Origin: a virus
Strand: one strand, 5' to 3'
Length of the DNA: 29,837 nucleotides
Virus record (IMG/VR): IMGVR_UViG_3300025577_000042
Coordinates: 1-29,837 of that record
Below the pieces are notes generated by a model that saw only the letters and a program-made list of their open reading frames with translations, was not told where the DNA came from and did no database searches. A program made the position numbers and the translations under genes. This document shows positions 6,633 to 13,045 of the stretch, piece after piece; the stretch's first letter is position 1; the number at the start of each line of letters is the position of its first letter.

Positions 6633-7384
6633 AAACAAAAACAAAACAATTACAAACTGGAACTTTTAACCCATTTTATCCAATCAATGAATTAAAAATG
6701 GCAAGTGTAAATAGAGAAATTACATTATCACACGCAGAGAACTTTAAATCTAAACTTGTAGATTACGGATGGTTAATGCCAATAGTTGTATCTTCTAAAG
6801 GAGATGTTATTGAAGGACACCACAGAATTGAATCTGCAAAACTTTTAAAACAAAATACTTTACCAGCATATATAATAGATTGGGTAAATACAAGTAAAGA
6901 AAGTGAACACCTTAAATGTATAATAAGTTTAAACAACGGAAACAGAGCTTGGAGTATGTTAGATTATTTAAAGGCATTTGCAAAAGGTAATGAGGATTAT
7001 AAAATAGTTTATGATGCTTATATGAGTAATTCTAATAATGTATCAGTAGGAAATGTTATAAATATTTTTTTTAAACATAATAATTCTAAATTTAAAAAAG
7101 GTACAGCTAAAATAGACGATTTAGATTTTGCTAAATATTTATTATATAACATATCTAACTTATATGAAAGGTATGGTTACAAAAGAATACAAGCATATTG
7201 TGTTAGAGAATTTATTAAAGTTGCATACGCCAAAGCACAAAAAAATAAAAAGGCAGTAGATTACTTATTTAAACAATATGAGAAAATGGCAAAGAGAGAC
7301 CATTTAGCTATTTCTTCAATAAGTGAATTTAAACCTATATTAGAAGTATATCTAAACGATTATAAATTATTGACAAAAAAATGA
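6629..7384 (+). CDS. ParB/sulfiredoxin-fold (ParB-like) protein
   Basis: The N-terminal 90 residues of this 251-aa protein fit the ParB/Srx domain: a Pro-Ile-Asn loop, a helix with ENFKSKLVDYGW, MPIVVSSKGDVIEGHHRIES with the signature GHHR (63-66), and a following helix. The rest is helical and unfamiliar. The domain binds CTP in partition ParBs and acts as nuclease or DNA-binding module in others; no ParA is present, so partition is unlikely. It overlaps the methyltransferase gene by ATGA. ParB domains often travel with phage DNA methyltransferases, which suggests a modification-linked role. Confidence 0.75.
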   Translation: MKTKTKQLQTGTFNPFYPINELKMASVNREITLSHAENFKSKLVDYGWLMPIVVSSKGDVIEGHHRIESAKLLKQNTLPAYIIDWVNTSKESEHLKCIISLNNGNRAWSMLDYLKAFAKGNEDYKIVYDAYMSNSNNVSVGNVINIFFKHNNSKFKKGTAKIDDLDFAKYLLYNISNLYERYGYKRIQAYCVREFIKVAYAKAQKNKKAVDYLFKQYEKMAKRDHLAISSISEFKPILEVYLNDYKLLTKK

Positions 7385-8034
7385 AAATACTAAACTTATA
7401 TGCTTGTTTAGGGGGTAATAGATACAAGTGGGGAGATGAACACGAAATAACAGCAGTAGAATGGGATGAGGAACTTGCAAGGCTATATCAAGAAAGATTC
7501 CCTAATGACAAAGTAATAGTAGCAGATGCACACCAATACTTATTAGATTATTATAAAGAGTTTGATTTTATTTGGAGTTCTCCTCCTTGCCCTACTCATT
7601 CAAGAGCAAGAGGATGGAATACCAAACTTGAAACCAAATACCCAGATATGAAGCTGTATGAAGAAATAATAATGCTTGAGACAGTTTCAAAAGGAGAAAA
7701 CCCACGATTTAAAGGTAAGTATGTAGTAGAAAATGTTATACCTTATTATCAGCCACTTATAATAGCACAAAAAAGAAATAGGCATATGTATTGGGCTAAT
7801 TTTAAACTTCCAAACATATTAAGTTATAGAGAACAAGCTAAAATATCTTCTGGTTCAAATGAGGTTAAAAAACTTTGTGAATTTCACGATTATGACTTTA
7901 GGCAATATAAAGGCAAACAAAGTATTCAAAAGGTAGCAAGAAACCTTGTAGACTATGAAGCTGGCAAAACAATACTTGATACAGTAATGGGCATAAGAAC
8001 AAAAGAAAATATTAATCAAATAGAATTATTTTAA
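7381..8034 (+). CDS. Small cytosine-C5 DNA methyltransferase
   Basis: The 217-aa protein contains C5-methyltransferase motifs in order: motif I NLYACLGGNRYKW (5-17), motif IV SSPPCPTHS with catalytic Cys70, motif VI VVENV (115-119), motif VIII QKRNRHMYW (130-138), and a C-terminal motif X-like VARNLVDYEAGKTILDTVMG. Motif I has CLGGN where most members have G-GG-R. Only about 45 residues lie between motifs VIII and X, so the target-recognition domain is very short. Most family members exceed 300 aa. It probably protects phage DNA or marks it for the ParB-like partner. Confidence 0.8.
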   Translation: MKILNLYACLGGNRYKWGDEHEITAVEWDEELARLYQERFPNDKVIVADAHQYLLDYYKEFDFIWSSPPCPTHSRARGWNTKLETKYPDMKLYEEIIMLETVSKGENPRFKGKYVVENVIPYYQPLIIAQKRNRHMYWANFKLPNILSYREQAKISSGSNEVKKLCEFHDYDFRQYKGKQSIQKVARNLVDYEAGKTILDTVMGIRTKENINQIELF

Positions 8035-8246
8035 TGAGAGCAAGCCAACCACACTATGAAAACGGAAAAGGATATGATGTTATAGACTTTATCAAAGACT
8101 ACAACTTAAACTTCAATAGAGGAAACATAATAAAGTACATAAGCAGAGCAGACAAGAAGAATCACGAACTAATGGATTTACTAAAAGCTAAAGACTATCT
8201 TGAAAGAGAGATTGAATATGTGCGAAACACAAGGACTCAAGAATGA
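8034..8246 (+). CDS. DUF3310-family protein
   Basis: This 70-aa protein fits the DUF3310 family common in phages: QPHYENGKGYDVIDFI at the start, NRGNIIKYISRADKK in the middle, and a LLKAKDYLEREIEY helix at the end. Such domains occur alone or fused to nucleotide-metabolism enzymes; their molecular role is unsettled. The gene begins inside the methyltransferase stop (TAATG). Confidence 0.8.
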   Translation: MRASQPHYENGKGYDVIDFIKDYNLNFNRGNIIKYISRADKKNHELMDLLKAKDYLEREIEYVRNTRTQE

Positions 8247-8442
8247 TATAATATATCAATTTTACTACATCACATTATACGACTACGAGAAAGGAACTGA
8301 ATTAGACGAATTAAGAATTATCTTATACGACTATGAAGACAAAGAAATGTACTTGGAATGTGAAGGAATAAAATTAGCAATAGAACAAATAGAATTTACA
8401 CAATTAATAAAAAATATAATAGATGACAACGAAAGAGATTAA
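8218..8442 (+). CDS. Small protein of unknown function (74 aa)
   Basis: From the ATG at 8218 the protein has 74 aa and starts MCETQGLKNDIIYQFYYITLY. A TTG six codons upstream (8200) is open but is a less likely start. The sequence alternates aromatic beta strands with acidic loops and ends ELRIILYDYEDKEMYLEC followed by a helix. No family was recognised. It overlaps DUF3310 by 29 bases and the DnaA-like gene by 20 bases. Confidence 0.55.
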   Translation: MCETQGLKNDIIYQFYYITLYDYEKGTELDELRIILYDYEDKEMYLECEGIKLAIEQIEFTQLIKNIIDDNERD

Positions 8443-8899
8443 AGAGTTAGTAGAAGGAGAGTTAGGATATAGAATAAATGTAAACTCAAGAAAAAGAGAC
8501 ATAGTCTATGGAAGGGCAATATACTTTAGAATATGTAAAGACAGAACAAACCTATCACTAAAGAAAATAGGAGAAACACTAAACCTTGACCACGCTACAG
8601 TACTACATTGTATAAACAACATATTCCCAGCATTTGAAATGTATAATCCTAAATATATGGAAATATACAATAGAATAATAGCAACAGAAGAATACATACC
8701 TAAACACCAAAAACTAAAGACACTACAAGAAGAACATAGAAAATTAGAAACAAGATTCAAGTTCCTAAAAAAAATAAAAATAGACCCAAAGTTAAGACCT
8801 ATATTAGAAACAATACAAGAGATACCAGAAGAACAATTCCCAGTAGCAGAATATAGAATTAAGAGAGTTATTAATAGATTAAAAGAATATGAAGAATAA
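8423..8899 (+). CDS. DnaA domain IV-like DNA-binding protein
   Basis: Residues about 22-68 of this 158-aa protein closely follow the C-terminal DnaA helix-turn-helix that reads DnaA boxes: an Arg-rich helix with VYGRAIYFRICKDRT, then LSLKKIGETLNLDHATVLHC, where the DHaTVxH block (56-62) is the family signature. The AAA+ ATPase of DnaA is absent; the rest is a charged helical tail. It could recruit the host replication machinery to a phage origin or occupy host DnaA boxes. The lack of a phage polymerase or helicase makes the first idea attractive. The domain is clear; the role is inference. Confidence 0.8.
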   Translation: MTTKEIKELVEGELGYRINVNSRKRDIVYGRAIYFRICKDRTNLSLKKIGETLNLDHATVLHCINNIFPAFEMYNPKYMEIYNRIIATEEYIPKHQKLKTLQEEHRKLETRFKFLKKIKIDPKLRPILETIQEIPEEQFPVAEYRIKRVINRLKEYEE

Positions 8900-9395
8900 C
8901 AATATGGAAAACAAAACTTGCAGCAGATGTAGAAAAACAAAATTAATTGAGGAATACTCAAAAGGTTATACTTTTTGTAAACAATGCAAAAGAGAAGACT
9001 ACCACAATAACCCACAAAGAAAAATAAGACAAAATCAAGTAAGAAAACAAAGATATGATAATGACCCAGTATATAGAGAAATAGTAATATTAAGAAGACA
9101 TCTAAATGATGCTTGGAGAAATTATAACTATTGGAAAAATAATAGAATAATGAAAGCCTTATGTGTGCCTAATAAAGAATACTTTATAGAATATATTAAA
9201 ACTAAATTTGATAAATCTATGACACTAGATAACTACGGAAGTCAAAAAGGAAACTGGCAATTTGACCATATAATTCCTTTAAATGAAGCAAAGACTATTA
9301 AAGATGTACATAATTTATTTCATCATACTAACATACAACCATTATGGAGAAAAGATAATATGACTAAACGAAGTAAATTAAATTGGGCTAAATAA
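8889..9395 (+). CDS. HNH-family endonuclease
   Basis: This 168-aa protein has an N-terminal zinc-ribbon-like pair, CSRC (11-14) and CKQC (30-33). The C-terminal HNH part contains WQFDHIIPLNEA (Asp126-His127), NIQPLW (Asn148) and RKDNMTKRSK (Asn157). The ATG at 8889 overlaps the previous gene; a second in-frame ATG at 8904 avoids overlap and is equally plausible. It lies just before the terminase genes, where HNH nucleases often assist packaging, though a homing-type or free-standing role cannot be ruled out. Confidence 0.8.
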   Translation: MKNNNMENKTCSRCRKTKLIEEYSKGYTFCKQCKREDYHNNPQRKIRQNQVRKQRYDNDPVYREIVILRRHLNDAWRNYNYWKNNRIMKALCVPNKEYFIEYIKTKFDKSMTLDNYGSQKGNWQFDHIIPLNEAKTIKDVHNLFHHTNIQPLWRKDNMTKRSKLNWAK

Positions 9396-9411
9396 CAAAA
9401 ACAAAAGATAT

Positions 9412-9427
9412 TTGTTATATAAAAAAC
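9412..9427 (+). promoter_or_regulatory. Late-motif copy a (TTGTTATATAAAAAAC)
   Basis: This is the first of five similar sites found in gaps before packaging and virion genes (others near 11834, 18576, 19414 and 21625). It lies 25 bases before the ATG of the small terminase gene at 9452. It differs from the early TATATT promoters. It is a candidate late promoter for the phage sigma-like factor, or a translation leader. Confidence 0.4.
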
Positions 9428-9451
9428 AATTGAACTCAAAATTATTCAAAT

Positions 9452-9697
9452 ATGGATGGTAGAAGAAATAACGGAGGACACTCAAACGGAGGTAGAAAGC
9501 CTAAAGCAGAGGAGGTAAAGTTAATTGAAAGACTAACACCATTAGAACCTCAAGCTTATGCAGCTCTAAAAAAAGGAATAGAATCTGGAGAGTTTAAGTT
9601 TATACAAATGTTCTATCACTACTACGCTGGTAAACCAAGAGAAACAAAAGACATCACACTAAACACCGAGCAACCTTTATTTAATATTATTGATTAA
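9452..9697 (+). CDS. terS: Probable terminase small subunit (81 aa)
   Basis: The 81-aa protein starts MDGRRNNGGHSNGGRKPKAEE, a basic Gly-rich tail, followed by a helical part with ERLTPLEPQAYAALKKGIESGEFKFIQMFYHYYAGKP. That core resembles the small DNA-binding terminase subunits of Bacteroidetes phages, which recognise the packaging site. It is short for TerS and lacks a clear C-terminal oligomerisation region. The call rests mainly on position: its stop overlaps the large terminase start by one base, and late motif a lies just upstream. Confidence 0.65.
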   Translation: MDGRRNNGGHSNGGRKPKAEEVKLIERLTPLEPQAYAALKKGIESGEFKFIQMFYHYYAGKPRETKDITLNTEQPLFNIID

Positions 9698-10860
9698 TGT
9701 TTGTAGTAACAACTGCAATTAAAAAACTTCTTAAATTAAAGAAACGTAAAAAGATAGTTCAAGGTGGAACATCTGCTGGTAAAACGTTTGGCATACTACC
9801 TATCCTCATAGATAGGGCTATAAGAACTCCTAACGTAGAAATAAGCGTAGTTAGTGAATCTATACCACATTTGCGTAGAGGTGCTTTAAAAGACTTCCTA
9901 AAGATTATGATGATGACTAATCGTTATAATGATGCGCAATATAATAAGTCAATGCTGAAGTATAAGTTTGCAAACGGAAGTTACATTGAATTCTTTAGTG
10001 TTGAATCAGCAGATAAATTAAGAGGAGCAAGAAGACACACATTATATGTAAACGAAGCTAACAACATACCTTACGAAGCATACAACCAATTAGCAATAAG
10101 AACATCTGGAGAGATATGGATTGACTTCAACCCAACCTCATCATTCTGGGCGCATACAGAACTACAAGGTAAAGATGATGCTGACTTTATTAAGCTTACA
10201 TATTTAGACAACGAAGCATTACCAGACACAATTATAAACGACATAGAGAAAGCTAAAGACAAAGCAAAGACATCTACCTATTGGAATAACTGGTGGAATG
10301 TATATGGACTTGGAGAGATAGGAAGTTTAGAAGGTGCTTGTATAAAAGACTGGAAACCGATTGACTTACCAGACGAAGCAAGACTACTTTGTTATGGAAT
10401 GGATTTTGGTTATACTAATGACCCTTCAACTTTAATAGCGCTTTACAAATACAACAACGCTTACATATTTGATGAGGTAATCTACCAAAGAGGTTTACTA
10501 AATAGTCAGATAAGCAACTTACTTAAAACACATCAAGCAAAAGAAATCATATATGCAGATTCAGCTGAACCTAAAAGTATTGCAGAGTTATCAAGCTATG
10601 GTCATTTAGTATTACCAGTAAAGAAAGGTAAAGACTCAATAGTGTATGGTATCAACCTTATCAATCAAAATGAAATATACATAACTAATAGAAGTCATAA
10701 CTTAATCAAAGAACTACAGAACTACATTTGGTTAAAGAACAAAGAAGGAGAAACACTTAACAAACCTATAGATGCTTTTAACCATTGTATAGATGCGATG
10801 AGGTATGCTATCACTTCACAATTAGAGAATCCTAATAAGGGTCAATATTACATTTACTAA
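9697..10860 (+). CDS. terL: Terminase large subunit
   Basis: This 387-aa packaging motor has an N-terminal ATPase with Walker A GGTSAGKT (23-30), Walker B LYVNEA (116-121, Glu120 in the catalytic position) and coupling motif IDFNPTSSFW (142-151). The C-terminal RNase H-like nuclease has Asp236 in MDFGYTNDPST, Asp288 in YADSAEP and Asp366 in NHCIDAMRY. The layout is that of the Terminase_3 (XtmB-like) family. Walker B has Asn before Glu rather than Asp. Length is near the lower end for the family but all motifs are present. It follows terS with a one-base overlap. Confidence 0.93.
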   Translation: MFVVTTAIKKLLKLKKRKKIVQGGTSAGKTFGILPILIDRAIRTPNVEISVVSESIPHLRRGALKDFLKIMMMTNRYNDAQYNKSMLKYKFANGSYIEFFSVESADKLRGARRHTLYVNEANNIPYEAYNQLAIRTSGEIWIDFNPTSSFWAHTELQGKDDADFIKLTYLDNEALPDTIINDIEKAKDKAKTSTYWNNWWNVYGLGEIGSLEGACIKDWKPIDLPDEARLLCYGMDFGYTNDPSTLIALYKYNNAYIFDEVIYQRGLLNSQISNLLKTHQAKEIIYADSAEPKSIAELSSYGHLVLPVKKGKDSIVYGINLINQNEIYITNRSHNLIKELQNYIWLKNKEGETLNKPIDAFNHCIDAMRYAITSQLENPNKGQYYIY

Positions 10861-10861
10861 A

Positions 10862-10890
10862 TGTTAAAGAAATGTTAAAGTTTTGTTAAA
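10862..10890. repeat. Three TGTTAAA direct repeats at 11-bp spacing
   Basis: TGTTAAA occurs at 10862-10868, 10873-10879 and 10884-10890, each 11 bp apart, with a degenerate fourth copy (TGTTAAT) at 10907. The spacing is about one helical turn, so all copies face the same side of the helix. The 13-mer AAATGTTAAAGTT here is also present in the terminal repeat near bases 40-52. This is iteron- or operator-like. Confidence 0.6.
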
Positions 10891-10891
10891 A

Positions 10892-10935
10892 TTTAATAAA
10901 CATTGTTGTTAATAAGTAAATGCGTTGTATATTAG
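10892..10935 (+). promoter_or_regulatory. Early-type promoter P2
   Basis: TTG at 10906-10908 lies 22 bases before TATATTAG at 10928-10935, the same spacing as P1. The 22-mer 10892-10913 matches the P1 upstream sequence at 20 of 22 positions. It would drive the four-gene cassette at 11116-11778 through a long leader. Confidence 0.6.
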
Positions 10936-11115
10936 CTGTATAATTAATTAGTTATTTGAAATGTTGTAATAAATCGAAAGCATTAGTAAATGTAGTTTAG
11001 TAAAATATCTGCATTGAGAATGTTTCTTAAAAAGTATGAAAATGTGTTAGTAACTATCCTTTAGTAAGAAATTTAAGATAGATTTATACAGCATAAATAA
11101 AACAAAACAAAACAA

Positions 11116-11274
11116 ATGAAAACAAGGTTAATGACAAACAAACAAAAAAATTCTTTCAGGTTAGATGTTATAGACAACAAAACGCTCGAAAGTTATTACT
11201 TCAAAACTGAAAAAGAAGCTAAAGACTTCCAGAAGTTTACAATAGAATTAGAAACATACAAAAAATTTATATAA
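11116..11274 (+). CDS. Small protein of unknown function (52 aa)
   Basis: A 52-residue frame starts MKTRLMTNKQKNSFRLDVID directly behind AAAACAAAACAAAACAAATG, the longest copy of the early leader. The stop overlaps the next start as TAATG. The sequence reads as short beta strands then a helix with EKEAKDFQKFTIELETYKK. No family was recognised. It is the first gene of a promoter-to-terminator cassette between packaging and tail genes. Confidence 0.6.
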   Translation: MKTRLMTNKQKNSFRLDVIDNKTLESYYFKTEKEAKDFQKFTIELETYKKFI

Positions 11275-11384
11275 TGAAAAAACTAAAACAATACTTAACA
11301 TTATCATTATTTTCATTTGTATTATTAATTGCAAGTGTAGTATTATTATCGCTTGAATCTATTATACATGACTTAATATTTTAA
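11274..11384 (+). CDS. Single-pass membrane microprotein (36 aa)
   Basis: The 36-aa frame begins MKKLKQYLTL and continues as a hydrophobic helix over about residues 8-28 (SLFSFVLLIASVVLLSL), with a basic N-terminus and short C-terminal tail. A single inner-membrane helix is likely, N-terminus inside. It overlaps the previous gene by TAATG. It could be a host-membrane modifier, superinfection-exclusion peptide or holin-like protein; the sequence does not decide. Confidence 0.55.
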   Translation: MKKLKQYLTLSLFSFVLLIASVVLLSLESIIHDLIF

Positions 11385-11386
11385 AT

Positions 11387-11566
11387 ATGGTAGAGGTAAA
11401 ACAAGGCGAAGTAATAGTAACAAAAAACAACACAACAAAAATATACACACTAAAAGAATACACAGATACAATATACTATAGAAAACTATATACAAGAATA
11501 TATCAAATAATTTGTTTATTAGCTACTATGTTTATTCCAGCAATAATGATTAACTTGTTTAAATGA
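11387..11566 (+). CDS. Small C-terminal membrane-anchored protein (59 aa)
   Basis: A 59-residue frame starts MVEVKQGEVIVTKNN and has a polar first half. One hydrophobic segment follows at about residues 39-57 (YQIICLLATMFIPAIMINLF) and the protein ends in Lys. The topology suggests a tail-anchored membrane protein with its soluble part inside the cell. It is coupled to the next gene by ATGA. No family was recognised. Confidence 0.55.
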   Translation: MVEVKQGEVIVTKNNTTKIYTLKEYTDTIYYRKLYTRIYQIICLLATMFIPAIMINLFK

Positions 11567-11778
11567 CAAGAAATGTAAGAGTTGCTATTAGCTGGTGTTT
11601 AAAGAATGACATAAAGGTAATAGTAAAGCCATTAACAAGAACAAGAAGACCAGAAGTTAAATTAGAGATACATAAACAAGGAAGAATACAAATAGGAAAT
11701 GAAACATACAGACAAGACAAAAAACTAGGAGATAAGATACAAGAACTGTACTTATATCTATATAAGACATTAAGATAA
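11563..11778 (+). CDS. Small basic protein of unknown function (71 aa)
   Basis: This 71-aa, strongly basic protein starts MTRNVRVAISWCLKNDIKVIV and looks alpha-beta, with strands VKLEIHKQGRIQIGNETYR and a final helix. Basic charge could point to nucleic-acid binding, but I recognise no family. It is the last gene of the small cassette and is followed within about 20 bases by a strong terminator. Confidence 0.65.
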   Translation: MTRNVRVAISWCLKNDIKVIVKPLTRTRRPEVKLEIHKQGRIQIGNETYRQDKKLGDKIQELYLYLYKTLR

Positions 11779-11799
11779 TTTTAGTTGATAGTTAGTTGA

Positions 11800-11835
11800 A
11801 AAGAGGGTTGCTTTATACAAAGTAATCCTTTTTTT
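11800..11835 (+). terminator. Strong intrinsic terminator closing the small-gene cassette
   Basis: A stem of about 15 pairs (AAAGAGGGTTGCTTT against AAAGTAATCCTTTTT, a few G-T) encloses an ATAC loop and ends in seven T. The T tract runs straight into late motif b, so one transcript ends where the next unit appears to begin. Confidence 0.85.
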
Positions 11836-11849
11836 GTTTTATAAAAAAC
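11834..11849 (+). promoter_or_regulatory. Late-motif copy b (TTGTTTTATAAAAAAC)
   Basis: The motif sits between the terminator T tract and the ATG at 11855, six bases from the start codon. The sequence around the site, TATAAAAAACACTTT, is nearly repeated as TATAAAACACTTTT at copy e (21625-21645). Confidence 0.4.
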
Positions 11850-11854
11850 ACTTT

Positions 11855-12511
11855 ATGCAATTAGAAGTTTCTATACCTAGTACACTAAAAGAAGTTCAGT
11901 TAAAAGACTATCAAGATTTCTTACTTATAGAGAATCCAAGTAATGATGATTTACTTAAATGCATCCTCAACATAAATACTAAAGAGCTAGGTAAGATTAA
12001 AGACAAAGATGTAGATTACTTAATCAATCACATCAATAAATTATTTGACCAAGAACATAAGTTTATACCTACGTTCAATTTAAATGGTGTTGCTTATGGT
12101 TTTATACCAAACCTAGATGATATTACCTATGGAGAAAATAAAGACGTTACAAGCTATATAAACGAGTGGGGTAATATGCATAAAGCAATGGCTGTATTAT
12201 TCAGACCACTTAAACAAAAGCAAGGACATAAGTATCTAATAGAAGAATACGAAGGAAGCCACAAGTATAGCGAGGTAATGAAACAAATGCCATTAAGTGT
12301 TGTGTTAGGTGCTATGGTTTTTTTTTACAATTTAACCAACGAATTGCTGAACTATATACCGAACTATTTGGAGGAGCAACTAATGAAGGGACAGACCAAA
12401 GGTCAAATTTCTCAAGAAAATGGGGAAGCTATTCAGAACTATATACACTTGCTCAAGGAGACATTACAAGATTTAAACAAGTTGCAAAGCTTCCATTACA
12501 CCAGTGTTTAA
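11855..12511 (+). CDS. Tail assembly chaperone-like protein, 0-frame product (218 aa)
   Basis: From the ATG at 11855 the 0-frame product has 218 aa; an upstream TTG at 11834 lies inside late motif b and is rejected. The N-terminal part is alpha-beta. A hydrophobic helix, MPLSVVLGAMVFFYNLTNELL, spans a run of nine T (12318-12326), after which the 0-frame continues as a helical tail with GQISQENGEAIQNYIHLLKE. The position upstream of the tape measure and the slippery run fit the lambda G/GT-type chaperone class. These proteins coat the tape measure during tail assembly and are not in the virion. The sequence itself is not lambda-like. Confidence 0.65.
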   Translation: MQLEVSIPSTLKEVQLKDYQDFLLIENPSNDDLLKCILNINTKELGKIKDKDVDYLINHINKLFDQEHKFIPTFNLNGVAYGFIPNLDDITYGENKDVTSYINEWGNMHKAMAVLFRPLKQKQGHKYLIEEYEGSHKYSEVMKQMPLSVVLGAMVFFYNLTNELLNYIPNYLEEQLMKGQTKGQISQENGEAIQNYIHLLKETLQDLNKLQSFHYTSV

Positions 12512-12579
12512 TGTACTTGGCATTTGAAAAAGAAAAAGCAGAATTAGAATCAAGAATGATAAAACGTAAATTAAAATAA
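11855..12579 (+). CDS. Predicted -1 frameshift product of the tail chaperone gene (241 aa)
   Basis: The heptamer T TTT TTT (12319-12325) is in phase for a -1 slip: GTT TTT TTT TAC becomes TTT TTT TTA CAA. The -1 frame then stays open for 84 codons to a TAA at 12577-12579, one base before the next ATG. Its peptide looks like real protein (FNQRIAELYTELFGGATNE, then YTLAQGDITRFKQVAKLPLH, then MYLAFEKEKAELESRMIKRK). The fused product would have 157 + 84 = 241 aa. The 0-frame stops 66 bases earlier. Both frames look coding over the overlap of roughly 187 bases, as in lambda G/GT. Confirmed only by sequence logic. Confidence 0.7.
12318..12326 (+). promoter_or_regulatory. T9 slippery site for -1 ribosomal frameshifting
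   Basis: Nine consecutive T lie in the tail chaperone gene, read GTT TTT TTT TAC in the 0 frame. U UUU UUU is a canonical -1 heptamer. No clear downstream pseudoknot was identified by eye. Confidence 0.7.
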
Positions 12580-12580
12580 T

Positions 12581-13045
12581 ATGCAAGGATTTTATAATCT
12601 ATCCGAAAAGATAAGACAAAAACTACAATTAGATGACTTTGTCAATACTGTTACCTATGGAGATTTATTCGAAGTAGACTTAAACAAACAGACTATATTC
12701 CCACTATCACACTTTATGGTAAACAGTGCAACAATGCAAGGTAACGTATGGAACTTTAGTTTATCGTTATTATGTATGGATATAGTAGATGAGAGTAAGA
12801 ACTTTGCAGAGGGAATACCACAAGAGTTTAGAGGAAACAATAACGAGCAAGATGTATTTAATACACAACTAGCAGTAGCTAATAGATTACTAGAGTTATT
12901 ATTAAGAGGAGATTTATATGTAGACAAATACCAATTAGATGGAGACCCAACGTTAGAGCCTTTTGTAGATAGATTTGAAAACAAGTTAGCTGGATGGACA
13001 GTATCTTTTAATGTACTAATACCAAATGATATGACTATATGTTAA
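12581..13045 (+). CDS. Probable neck or tail-terminator structural protein (154 aa)
   Basis: The 154-aa protein starts MQGFYNLSEKIRQKLQ and alternates helices with strands, for example NVWNFSLSLLCMDIVDESK and the late LAGWTVSFNVLIPND. That helix-strand order and the place beside a gp10-like gene suggest a head-tail joining or tail-terminator protein, but no signature is decisive. It starts one base after the -1 frame stop of the chaperone gene and overlaps the next gene by seven bases. Confidence 0.5.
   Translation: MQGFYNLSEKIRQKLQLDDFVNTVTYGDLFEVDLNKQTIFPLSHFMVNSATMQGNVWNFSLSLLCMDIVDESKNFAEGIPQEFRGNNNEQDVFNTQLAVANRLLELLLRGDLYVDKYQLDGDPTLEPFVDRFENKLAGWTVSFNVLIPNDMTIC

Larger units (their letters stand above)
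10861..11115 (+). other. 255-bp non-coding stretch: repeats, promoter, long leader
   Basis: No credible gene is visible between terL and the ATG at 11116. The stretch begins with three TGTTAAA repeats spaced exactly 11 bp, contains promoter P2, and continues as an AT-rich leader of about 175 bases that repeats TTAGTAA-like words and ends AAAACAAAACAAAACAAATG. It may hold an origin, a regulator-binding site or a structured 5' leader RNA. It is the longest gene-free stretch in the linear window. Confidence 0.6.

Noticed and set aside
8506-9015. Minus-strand frame of 169 codons opposite the DnaA-like and HNH genes
   Set aside because: The + strand genes have clear family motifs; the reverse frame is Cys/Ser/Ile-rich and looks like a shadow.
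11834-11854. TTG start for the tail chaperone-like gene
   Set aside because: These codons coincide with the late motif and terminator T tract; the ATG at 11855 is preferred.
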